Origin: Candidatus Kuenenia stuttgartensis
GTDB lineage: Bacteria; Planctomycetota; Phycisphaerae; Phycisphaerales; SM1A02
Assembly (NCBI GenBank): GCA_945902075.1
Contig: CAMDMA010000012.1
Location: forward strand, 17,557-81,556
Direction of reading: 5' to 3'
Length of the DNA stretch: 64,000 nt
The notes below the pieces were generated by a model. The model did not search any database and had not been told where the DNA came from. It saw nothing but the letters and a program-made list of their open reading frames with translations. This document shows positions 1 through 7,748 of this stretch, piece after piece. The position numbers and the translations under genes are program-made. Each line of letters starts with the position of its first letter. Position 1 is the first letter of the stretch.

Positions 1-1092
1 CTTGCCAGAATTCGGCATCGCGTTGTTGTAACCGCGAGCGAGACGCGTGATCGAGTCGAGAAGGATCACGACATGCTGTCCGAACTCCACCATGCGTCGA
101 GCCTTCTCCATGACCATCTCGGCGACCTGAATGTGGCGGATGGCCTCCTCATCAAAGGTGCTTGCAACCACTTCCACGTGCGCAGGGGTATTCCGCCGGA
201 AATCAGTGACTTCCTCGGGTCGCTCGTCGACGAGCAGCACAATGACATGCACATCGGGATGGTTGATCGCGATGGCGTTGGTGATCTGCTGAAGAATGAC
301 GGTCTTACCCGTGCGAGGCGGGGCGACGATGAGTGCGCGCTGCCCGAATCCGAGCGGTGTGACCATGTCGATCACACGCGTCTCGACCTTTCCTGAGCCG
401 AGCATCTCGAGGTGAATGCGCTTGTTTGGGTGAAGCGGTGTGAGGTTCTCAAACGTCGGGAGATCGTGCAGATTAGATGGATCTTTCCCGTTCACACTTT
501 CGACGCGGAGGAGCGCGAAGTACACCTCTTGGTCCTTCGGTGGCCGCACAAGGCCCTTCACGACGTGCCCTCGGCGCAAGCCAAAATGGCGGATTTGTGT
601 GGGAGAAACGTAGATATCGTCAGGCGACGGGCAGTAGGAGTAATCGGCGCTGCGAAGGAAGCCGTAGCCCTCCGACATGATCTCGAGGGTCCCCTCTGCG
701 ATCATCAGCCCCTGCTGCTGTGCACGGGCGCGCAGAATCTCGAAGACGAGTTTTTGCTTCGGCTGTTGGACATCCTCGATACCAGACTGCTTCGCCAGTT
801 TGTTCAGCTGGTCGATGGGCATCTTCTGAAGCTTGGCGAGATTGAGATCGTCCTTCTTGGCGATCTCGTACTTACCCTCGAGTTCTTTTTCGATCTCGGC
901 AAGTTCCGCCGCGAGCTGCTCGTCGGTTGGGATCTGACCGGGTGCGAGATACGGGCTTGGGATGTAGGGCTGCCGAGGGCCGCCACCACCGCCACCGCCG
1001 CCTCCTCCGCCTCCGCCGCCGCCACCACCACCGCCTCCACCGCTGCCATCACCCTTGCCACGACGACGACGACGACCTTGCTTCTGACTCAT
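1..1092 (-). CDS. rho: Transcription termination factor Rho (C-terminus beyond window)
   Basis: This is the hexameric RNA-dependent ATPase that ends transcription. The start ATG at 1092 has AGGAG seven bases upstream. 364 codons are visible and the frame runs off the left edge. After the first six residues come five Arg, a short KGDGS spacer and 21 consecutive Gly. The Rho N-terminal helical region follows (about 50-125), then the cold-shock-like RNA-binding domain starting near AEGTLEIMSEGYGFL. Walker A reads APPRTGKT near residue 262 and Walker B reads VVILLDSITRLAR near 347. The last visible residues, MPNSGK, lie in the expected Q/R-loop region. Family assignment is secure. The Arg/Gly tract is an addition compared with E. 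coli Rho and is probably disordered. Confidence 0.97.
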   Translation of the reverse strand, partial: MSQKQGRRRRRGKGDGSGGGGGGGGGGGGGGGGGGGGGPRQPYIPSPYLAPGQIPTDEQLAAELAEIEKELEGKYEIAKKDDLNLAKLQKMPIDQLNKLAKQSGIEDVQQPKQKLVFEILRARAQQQGLMIAEGTLEIMSEGYGFLRSADYSYCPSPDDIYVSPTQIRHFGLRRGHVVKGLVRPPKDQEVYFALLRVESVNGKDPSNLHDLPTFENLTPLHPNKRIHLEMLGSGKVETRVIDMVTPLGFGQRALIVAPPRTGKTVILQQITNAIAINHPDVHVIVLLVDERPEEVTDFRRNTPAHVEVVASTFDEEAIRHIQVAEMVMEKARRMVEFGQHVVILLDSITRLARGYNNAMPNSGK

Positions 1093-1357
1093 CTCGATGC
1101 TCCTAGTTTCCGAGCACGCACAACGGTGCGCGCTCTGCCAAACGTCTTTGCAGACTGACTGTGAGAGGGATGCGTGAATCGATTTGCGCACGCGTGCAGT
1201 AGAAACTGCAGCGCAGAAGTTCGACGGTTCAGGCGATGCGGTCTGCACCAACTGTCCCGGAGCACGCGACGCCTCGCGCACCCGATCGCCGCTCTCGCGA
1301 CGGGGGGATAGTGACGAGTGAAGGCGCTCTGGTCAAGTCAATCGACGAAAGTCGGCG

Positions 1358-1975
1358 CTATTCCACACGCGGACCGCGGGCGACAACCGCCTCAAGGAAC
1401 CGCGCGACCGAGCTCCGGAGCTCGTCGCGACTGCCGGCATTCACTAAAACGTCTGACGCACGTTTGCGCTTCCCGGCGAGCGGCATTTGCACTCTTTCGC
1501 GGCGTTCGAGCTCTTCGAGGCTCCATCCCCGGCCGCTGGCGACGCGAGCGAGCCGCACCGAAAGTGGCGCATCGACAAAGAGCACCGCGTCGCACTCGCG
1601 ATCAAGCCCAACCTCGAGAAGGAGCGGCGCGTCGATGATCAAAGCCGGGGCGGTGTCCGGTGCTGCCGCGAACTGGACGCGCCGGAGCTGCTCGATGCGG
1701 GGATGCATGATTTCCTCGACGGCACGGCGGTCGCTTGGAGAAGTGAATATGGCACGCGCAAGCGCAGCGCGATCGATGAGCCCATCGGCGGAACGGATAC
1801 CGGGTCCAAGCAGTGCCTCAATACGCGCACCAATGTCCGGCTCCGCCAACACACGACGCGCAAGATCGTCGCTCACGCACACCTCGCAGCCAAGTTCGGC
1901 AAGGACGCGCGCGACCTCGCTCTTGCCGCTGCCGATACCTCCAACAAGTCCGATGACCGGGCGAAACCTGTGCAC
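1358..1975 (-). CDS. coaE: Dephospho-CoA kinase
   Basis: Catalyses the last step of CoA synthesis, phosphorylating the ribose 3'-OH of dephospho-CoA. The P-loop GLVGGIGSGKS sits at the N-terminus, followed by the CoA-lid region, the IDAPLLLEVGL segment and a basic C-terminal helix. The length of about 205 residues is normal. The open frame extends to a TTG at 2026 that overlaps the stop of the upstream CHAD gene (TTGA overlap). I chose the GTG at 1975 because CoaE proteins normally begin only a few residues before the P-loop. Neither start has a clear Shine-Dalgarno, so translational coupling from the upstream TTG remains possible. Confidence 0.93.
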   Translation of the reverse strand: MHRFRPVIGLVGGIGSGKSEVARVLAELGCEVCVSDDLARRVLAEPDIGARIEALLGPGIRSADGLIDRAALARAIFTSPSDRRAVEEIMHPRIEQLRRVQFAAAPDTAPALIIDAPLLLEVGLDRECDAVLFVDAPLSVRLARVASGRGWSLEELERRERVQMPLAGKRKRASDVLVNAGSRDELRSSVARFLEAVVARGPRVE

Positions 1976-2022
1976 GCGCGCAGAATACGCGGAGTTCGCG
2001 TAGCGCGAACCCTGCGCGCAGA

Positions 2023-2919
2023 TCAACTATCGAAGAGTTCCGCGAGCCCGTGAAAAACACCGCGGCGACCGAGCCGGAGAAATGCGCGCGCGGAATCCTC
2101 CATGCGAACGGAGGCCTCAAGCCGGGCGAGGCGGAGCGCCGCGTCAATCGATTCAACCAGGGGCGAACCTGCGAGCTGCGCGCGGGCGCGGTTCAGTTCG
2201 ACGTCGAGAAGCGCCAAATCGCGATCCTCGCCGAGTGTGGTTGCCAGCCGCTTGGCGCGGTTGCGAACGCGTCGGAGCGAGGGTGAAAGCCCCGACTCAA
2301 ATGGCCGAAGGGTAAGAGCAAGAAATGATGCCTTTTTGCGACATTCATGCAGGCGTGCGAGGTCACTCACCTCCAGTGCCTCGCGAAGTTCGACGCGGCA
2401 GGACTCGAAAGTTCGACGCATCATCGACTCGACCGCGCGTCGGTCGATTGGCGCCTCGGCGTCAAGTCGCGTGACTGATTCCATCGCTGCGCGCATCGCC
2501 CGGCGCGCGCGTGCAATCGCGCTGTCAGCGAACTGTGAGTCGTCGCGCCGGTCGGTTTCCGCGAACACAAGTGTTGCAAGCAACACCGTGCGCACCACTC
2601 GACGCGGCTCCCCGTCGACGAAACGATCTGAGATCCGCGTGATGGATCGAATCAAGGCATCACGGTCACGCAATGGTCCAAGGAGTTGATTGGCCTTCGC
2701 GGAAAACTCAAGCACGCCGTCAACGAACGCACCATGCTGAGGCGCGCGACAAAGCGGCGCAAGTGCGCGCACACTCTTCAGTTCACGACGTGCAGTGCGC
2801 ACCGACTCACGCCGATTTGAGGCGAGCTGACTGTTGCTTGCGAGCGCTGTCTCAGCGGCCAACATCGACGACCGCACAGCCGCGAGAACGAGTGTTCCCG
2901 CATCTTGTCGAGGGTTCAT
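2023..2919 (-). CDS. CHAD domain-containing protein
   Basis: An all-helical CHAD protein; the family binds inorganic polyphosphate through conserved basic residues. Two CHAD halves are recognisable: an N-terminal one with the basic helix SVRTARRELKSVRAL and a C-terminal one with LHECRKKASFLALTLRPF followed by ATTLGEDRDLALL. The His usually found in the first helix appears to be replaced, while the second half keeps its His and RKK. The ATG at 2919 gives about 298 residues; another in-frame ATG at 2988 would add 23. It overlaps or abuts coaE on the same strand and is divergent from proS. No CYTH domain is attached. The cellular role is not evident from context. Confidence 0.8.
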   Translation of the reverse strand: MNPRQDAGTLVLAAVRSSMLAAETALASNSQLASNRRESVRTARRELKSVRALAPLCRAPQHGAFVDGVLEFSAKANQLLGPLRDRDALIRSITRISDRFVDGEPRRVVRTVLLATLVFAETDRRDDSQFADSAIARARRAMRAAMESVTRLDAEAPIDRRAVESMMRRTFESCRVELREALEVSDLARLHECRKKASFLALTLRPFESGLSPSLRRVRNRAKRLATTLGEDRDLALLDVELNRARAQLAGSPLVESIDAALRLARLEASVRMEDSARAFLRLGRRGVFHGLAELFDS

Positions 2920-3096
2920 GCTGTCTATGGACGAATCGCTTTCGGTCACGAACAGGACTGTAGCCGTAGTGCCATGAAATCCCTGCATTCATCGCCGATT
3001 TCCGTCGTGTCTGCTACCTTCTCGGGCCTTCGGATTCCGTTCACAGCGACCGAGATCCTTTGCGCTCCGCAACAATCCTGCACCATCGAGCCCGTC

Positions 3097-4674
3097 ATGT
3101 CGAACCCTAAGCAGCCAGCCGCCTCCGCACCGACGACCGCCATCACGCCGACCCGCGAGGAGAACTATGCGGAGTGGTATCAGCAGGTCGTGCGCGCGGC
3201 AGACCTCGCAGAAAACAGCGATGTGCGCGGATGCATGGTCATCAAGCCGTGGGGCTACGCGACGTGGGAAAATGTCCAGCGCGTCCTCGACCGGATGTTC
3301 AAGGATACTGGCCACAAGAACGCATACTTCCCGCTGTTTATCCCGCTTTCCTATCTCGAAAAGGAAGCGGAGCATGTTGAGGGCTTCGCGAAAGAGTGCG
3401 CTGTCGTCACCCACCATCGGCTCCAGCCGGGAACCAAAGCGGACGGCAAGCCCGGACTTGTTCCGGCGGGCGAGTTGCAGGAACCGCTCGTTGTGCGCCC
3501 GACATCGGAGACGATCATCGGTGCGAGTTTCTCGAAATGGGTGCAGAGTTACCGCGATCTTCCGCTCCTTATCAATCAGTGGGCCAACGTTGTGCGATGG
3601 GAGATGCGCACGCGACTTTTCCTGCGCACAACTGAGTTTCTCTGGCAAGAAGGGCACACCGCCCATGCGACAAGCGAAGAAGCGATGGTCGAGACGCTGA
3701 AGATGCTCGAGGTATACGCCGACTTTGCTGAGAACTGGATGGCGATGCCTGTCATCAAGGGCGAGAAGACCGAGGGTGAGCGCTTTCCTGGGGCAGTGAA
3801 CACCTATTGCATCGAGGCGATGATGCAGGATCGAAAAGCGCTGCAAGCGGGAACATCACATTTCCTCGGTCAGAATTTCGCGCATTCAAGCGACATCAAG
3901 TTTAGCGATGCCAACGGCAGCGTTTCCTTTGCTTGGACGACATCGTGGGGTGTGTCGACGCGGCTCATCGGCGGCATGATCATGACCCACGCGGACGATG
4001 ATGGCATGGTGCTCCCGCCGCGGCTCGCGCCGGCGCATGTGGTGATTATTCCAGTGACCCACAAGCCTGAAACAGCGCAAGCGGTGCACGACTACTGCGT
4101 CAAACTCGCCGCCGATCTCCGCACCATCCACTACGCCGGTCGCACGATCGATGTTGAGCTTGACGCTCGCGACATCCGTGGTGGCGACAAAGCATGGCAG
4201 TGGATCAAGAAGGGCATTCCGCTCCGCGTCGAAGTTGGGCCGCGCGACATGGAGCAGGACTCGGTGTTCATGGCACGCCGTGACCGCGGTCACAAAGAGA
4301 AGGTGTCGGTCAAGCGCGATGAGTTCCTCGCAACCATCGTGCAAACGCTTGAAGATATGCAGTCGGGGCTGTTCGCCCGCGCGAAGGCGCACCGCGAAGC
4401 CAACACGCAGCGCATAGATTCACGCGCGGAATTCGAAGCATTCTTCGGTGTGAAAAACGAAGCCGAGAGCGAAGAGACCAGTTCGGGCGGCAGCGTGAAG
4501 GGCGGATTCGCTCTCGCCCACTACGCGCCAGATCCAGCTGTTGAAGATGAACTCAAGGCGAAATTCGCGGTGACCTGCCGCTGCATCCCGGTCGACGGAA
4601 ACGACGAGCCGGGAACATGCATCTTTAGCGGTAAGCCAAGCTCACGCCGCGCCGTGTTCGCGAAGAGTTACTGA
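3097..4674 (+). CDS. proS: Prolyl-tRNA synthetase, archaeal/eukaryal type
   Basis: Charges tRNA-Pro. About 525 residues, class II synthetase of the short ProRS type. Motif 2 is visible around RTRLFLRTTEFLWQEGHTAHAT, and the HFLGQNFA and SWGVSTRLIGGMIMTHADDDG segments are typical. There is no YbaK-like editing insertion between motifs 2 and 3, unlike the long bacterial type. The C-terminal extension has Cys residues (CRC, CIFSG) and ends in Tyr, as in archaeal-type ProRS. The open frame continues upstream to 2905, but the ATG at 3097 matches the normal N-terminus (EENYAEWYQQVV nearby). It is divergent from the CHAD gene, so both promoters must lie within 2920-3096. Confidence 0.97.
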   Translation: MSNPKQPAASAPTTAITPTREENYAEWYQQVVRAADLAENSDVRGCMVIKPWGYATWENVQRVLDRMFKDTGHKNAYFPLFIPLSYLEKEAEHVEGFAKECAVVTHHRLQPGTKADGKPGLVPAGELQEPLVVRPTSETIIGASFSKWVQSYRDLPLLINQWANVVRWEMRTRLFLRTTEFLWQEGHTAHATSEEAMVETLKMLEVYADFAENWMAMPVIKGEKTEGERFPGAVNTYCIEAMMQDRKALQAGTSHFLGQNFAHSSDIKFSDANGSVSFAWTTSWGVSTRLIGGMIMTHADDDGMVLPPRLAPAHVVIIPVTHKPETAQAVHDYCVKLAADLRTIHYAGRTIDVELDARDIRGGDKAWQWIKKGIPLRVEVGPRDMEQDSVFMARRDRGHKEKVSVKRDEFLATIVQTLEDMQSGLFARAKAHREANTQRIDSRAEFEAFFGVKNEAESEETSSGGSVKGGFALAHYAPDPAVEDELKAKFAVTCRCIPVDGNDEPGTCIFSGKPSSRRAVFAKSY

Positions 4675-4689
4675 CGCGCGGGCTGCGAT

Positions 4690-5259
4690 TTACTCAGGCG
4701 CAACTTCGGGTGTCGGCGAGGTGGCCGGTGCGCCAACAACTTCCGTTTGGACTTCTGCTTGCTTGGTCTCAACCTGCGTGACAGGCGCATTTGCGATTGG
4801 CGCGGTTGCTGGAATTACCCATCGATACGCAGACTCGACGCGCCACGAAAGCATGGGGCCGCCCTTCAGCTTGACGGTCATCAGTTGGTAGACGCCGCGC
4901 TCGGGGTAAACAACATCGACGTCAGCCACACCGCCCGAAAGGCGAAGTTGCTGGACAGAAAAAACCTGTTCATCCCCTGCGGCGATGTCTTTCGACATGG
5001 GAGTCGCATTCTCGCCGATGAGCGTTTGCACGCGTGACCAGGTCGACTGCTCCAACCCTGCAGGGAGATTGAAGACGACCGGCCCACTGAGACCGGTGAT
5101 GCGATGCGCCTCTTTAATCGCCTTTGCCATGACCTCCGGCCCAGGCGAAACATTTGGCTTCGAAATCGCGCTTCCCGAAGTCGGCGGATACGTCGAAACC
5201 GCGGTGCAAGCGGCAGGAACAACGATCAGGAGCAGAGCGGCAAGAACGCGGGTCGTCAT
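4690..5259 (-). CDS. Putative lipoprotein, unknown function
   Basis: A 189-residue protein with a lipoprotein signal peptide: MTTR, a hydrophobic stretch, then the lipobox VPAAC with Cys18. The mature part has a mixed alpha/beta region (about 45-145) and a Pro/Thr/Val-rich low-complexity tail. No family was recognised. The ATG at 5259 is the first codon giving a proper signal peptide; the same frame stays open to 6222, but that part is a shadow of other genes. It is convergent with proS, with 15 bp between the two stop codons. A strong hairpin lies only 28 bp upstream of the start (see 5288-5325), so the promoter position is puzzling. Confidence 0.75.
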   Translation of the reverse strand: MTTRVLAALLLIVVPAACTAVSTYPPTSGSAISKPNVSPGPEVMAKAIKEAHRITGLSGPVVFNLPAGLEQSTWSRVQTLIGENATPMSKDIAAGDEQVFSVQQLRLSGGVADVDVVYPERGVYQLMTVKLKGGPMLSWRVESAYRWVIPATAPIANAPVTQVETKQAEVQTEVVGAPATSPTPEVAPE

Positions 5260-5287
5260 GACCGCATCGTAACAACCGGGATAAAAA

Positions 5288-5325
5288 CATCGTCGGCGCC
5301 TCGGAAATCCGGGGCGCCGACGATG
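5288..5325 (-). terminator. Strong hairpin with U-tract, minus strand
   Basis: A perfect 13-bp inverted repeat (CATCGTCGGCGCC / GGCGCCGACGATG) with a 12-nt loop. On the minus strand it is followed directly by TTTTTAT, the form of an intrinsic terminator. It sits between the thioesterase/relic region and the lipoprotein start at 5259. It either ends the upstream mnmE-thioesterase transcript or acts as an attenuator in the lipoprotein leader. Confidence 0.7.
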
Positions 5326-5329
5326 CAAA

Positions 5330-5833
5330 CGTGGAATTCGGTCTGCGGCGATTCGAGGCGGGAACCTGATCAGCCGCAAGCTCGAGGGGAACACGCGAGC
5401 CTTGCCACGCAAGCAAGTCATCATCGTGCGGCACAACATACTGCCGACCCTTGCTGGCATCACAGATGCCAGAGCTGTCCTGGTTCGCCGGAGTTGGGGG
5501 GGAGAAGGGGGCGAACCCTGACACGGGAGAAGAGACACTGGGGGTCGAGGTTTTGCGCAAGGTTGCCTCCGATTCGCGAATTTCCTTCGTCCGAGCCCCG
5601 GCAGCGATTGGGGTGGGCAATGTCGCAGGGACGACGGCGCGAGGAGCGCGATGTTGGCTGGAGCTTCCACAACAGCAAGGGCGCCGGCGCCAAATCGCAT
5701 CGCTGGGAAGGCGCTGACTCCATCGTTGTCGCCCACCGTGAAGGACGGTGACGCGAGGGAATGAAGTGCACGTTGACGGGTGCCCGTGGGGAACCATGAG
5801 AGGGGTCCATTGGGCCAATCTCTGGCGATAACC
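5330..5833 (-). pseudogene. Possible frameshifted coding relic downstream of the thioesterase
   Basis: No single intact gene fits these 500 bp. On the minus strand one frame looks protein-like from about 5830 to 5620 (NGHRFEVIARDWPNGPLSWF, then ...AGALAVVEAPANIALLAP). A second frame looks protein-like from about 5640 to 5330 (RAVVPATLPTPIAAG, then GRQYVVPHDDDLLAWQGSRV). Both are GC-rich at third positions. A single frameshift near 5620-5640 would join them into a protein of roughly 165 residues ending at the hairpin. I do not recognise the family. It may be a decayed gene or a sequencing error; unbroken non-coding DNA is also possible. Confidence 0.25.
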
Positions 5834-6256
5834 TCAAATCGGTGGCCGTTTACCTGCAGACAAGGCAAGATCGTCCGGCACCGCGCGCGCCCGACCGTCG
5901 CGATCAAGACAGGCGAGGGTGGTGCGACCGTCCACCAGCAGGTCATCGCCGCGGAAAATCGCGTAGCCGTGCTCAATCTTGACTGGACCAGCGGCGAGCA
6001 ATTCCGTGCGCACGCGAAGCAGATCGTCGTATCGCGCCGGTCGGCGAAAGCGAACTTCAAGCCGAACAACCGCGAGAAACACCCCCGACGCCTCCAGCGC
6101 GCGGTAGTCGCCGCCCGCTGCGCGCAACATCTCCGTGCGGCCCATCTCAAACCAGATCGGGTAGACCGTGTGATGGACAACGCCCATGGGGTCGCACTCG
6201 GGGTAGCGGGCGCGAACTTCAATCTCGTGAGAGGGCGGCTGGGTTGATTCGTTCAT
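5834..6256 (-). CDS. YbgC/4HBT-family acyl-CoA thioesterase
   Basis: A 140-residue single hot-dog domain protein. The N-terminal signature RYPECDPMGVVHHTVYPIWFEMGR contains the Asp and the GVVHH segment expected of the YbgC-like group, which hydrolyses acyl-CoA thioesters and is often linked to envelope lipid functions. The start ATG at 6256 is 19 bp downstream of the mnmE stop, suggesting one transcript yidC-mnmE-thioesterase. Substrate cannot be told from sequence. Most of the larger open frames overlapping it in other frames are shadows. Confidence 0.88.
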   Translation of the reverse strand: MNESTQPPSHEIEVRARYPECDPMGVVHHTVYPIWFEMGRTEMLRAAGGDYRALEASGVFLAVVRLEVRFRRPARYDDLLRVRTELLAAGPVKIEHGYAIFRGDDLLVDGRTTLACLDRDGRARAVPDDLALSAGKRPPI

Positions 6257-6275
6257 GGCGTGTCGACTCGAGCGT

Positions 6276-7742
6276 TCACTTTCCGATGCAGAACCGAGAA
6301 AAGACAAGTCCGAGGACGTCGTCCGGATGGACAGGGCCGGCGATGTCTCCGAGCGCATCGAGGGCGGCGCGTAAGAGGCTCGCGATGAGTTCGAGGTCGC
6401 GCATCGACTCGCCGCGCGTATGTGCGCCTGCCACCTGTGTGAACGAGTCGTCGGTTGGAAGCGCTTCACGAATCGCGAGGCTGAGCGCGTCCTCGGCCAA
6501 TACAAGCGACGCGTCATGGCGCGGCAGGATGATCGCGAGTTGGGCGCGGCGGAGGGCCCGGTCTCTCCGAAGGAGCGCCGCGATGCGCCCGCGAAGTTCG
6601 GCAATGCCCGCACCGGTTCGTGCGCTGGTTGAGACAGCGGGCGGCGGGGGCGCGGAGGCAAGGTCGCACATTGTGTGCACCTCAATGACTTCGCCTGTGA
6701 TGGCGAGATCGAATTGATCGCTCCGTTCGAGCGAGATGGGTGTTGCGCTTGGCGCCGTGCAACGCAGCACAATGTCCGCGCGGCGCAGCGCGTCACGCGC
6801 CTGACGCTGCATCGATTGCTCGATCTCGCCAACCACTTCTCTATCGCCAAACTCGAGACCAGCGAGGTCGACAAGATCCGCTTCAAGTCCAGCGGTGAGC
6901 GCCACACGCGCGACGATTGCGTCGCGCGTGGTTCCTGATTGCGGACTCGCAACGCTACGCGCTCGGCCAACCAATGCGTTGAACAATGAACTTTTCCCCG
7001 CGTTTGGTGGCCCAGCCAGCACGACCAGCGCGACCGCATTCGCGCGCAGCGAATCGTGCGTCCCACGTAACGCCGCGATACGACCGCGAAGTTCGCGCGC
7101 AGCGTCGGCGAAGGCACGGGCATCGATGGTGACGACATCTTCTTGGTCGGTAAAGTCGATCCCCGCCTCAACGCGTGCGAGCAGTTCGGCGGCGACGCCT
7201 ACGAGTTCCGCAGCGCGTATGCCGAAGGTGCCGCGCCCGATCTCCTCAGCGGCGATGAGCTCTGCGTCGTTCGTCGCCGCAATGCGCGCGGCGAGCGACT
7301 CCGCCGCATCAACATCGAGTCGTCCAGCAAGATGCGCGCGAAATGCAAACTCACCTGGCCGCGCACGACGCGCAGAAAAACCTGCGGTTCGCGCGCTGGC
7401 GAGCGCACGATCACAGAGAATTTCGACCAGCGCAGGTGCCCCAACGCAAGAGAGTTCAAGCGAGTCCTCGCCAGTGAAACTCGCGGGCCCCTCCATCCAG
7501 TAGGCAAGTACTGGATACGAACCATGCAGCGGAAATTCGTGTGTGCGCGCTTCGTCGACATCACCAAGCCGCACACGCATGCGCGCGACTCCACGCGCGG
7601 ATGGGATCTCACCAAACATACCACGCGCTGCTGCGCGAACGCCTGGTCCACTCATGCGCACAAGCGCACGAAGCCCATGACCCGGCGGCGACGCGATCGC
7701 AAGAATCGTCTCACGCGGCGCTGTGGCTTCGACCGCGCACAT
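6276..7742 (-). CDS. mnmE: tRNA-5-carboxymethylaminomethyl-uridine GTPase MnmE
   Basis: Works with MnmG to modify U34 of certain tRNAs. The 488-residue protein has the N-terminal tetrahydrofolate-binding domain, a central helical region, an inserted G domain (about 225-385) and the C-terminal FCIGK that carries the catalytic Cys. In the G domain the P-loop is GPPNAGKSS and switch I contains GTTRD. The DxxG motif reads DLAG, and where NKxD is expected the sequence reads TMCD (in VHTMCDLAS), so the guanine-specificity Asn and Lys are missing. Its start is 6 bp after the yidC stop. Assignment is firm; GTP specificity is in doubt. Confidence 0.95.
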   Translation of the reverse strand: MCAVEATAPRETILAIASPPGHGLRALVRMSGPGVRAAARGMFGEIPSARGVARMRVRLGDVDEARTHEFPLHGSYPVLAYWMEGPASFTGEDSLELSCVGAPALVEILCDRALASARTAGFSARRARPGEFAFRAHLAGRLDVDAAESLAARIAATNDAELIAAEEIGRGTFGIRAAELVGVAAELLARVEAGIDFTDQEDVVTIDARAFADAARELRGRIAALRGTHDSLRANAVALVVLAGPPNAGKSSLFNALVGRARSVASPQSGTTRDAIVARVALTAGLEADLVDLAGLEFGDREVVGEIEQSMQRQARDALRRADIVLRCTAPSATPISLERSDQFDLAITGEVIEVHTMCDLASAPPPPAVSTSARTGAGIAELRGRIAALLRRDRALRRAQLAIILPRHDASLVLAEDALSLAIREALPTDDSFTQVAGAHTRGESMRDLELIASLLRAALDALGDIAGPVHPDDVLGLVFSRFCIGK

Positions 7743-7748
7743 CGTTGG

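Noticed and set aside
4690..6222. One 510-residue minus-strand protein
   Set aside because: Its upstream two-thirds is a shadow of the thioesterase and the relic; only the last 189 codons, with a lipoprotein signal, are credible.
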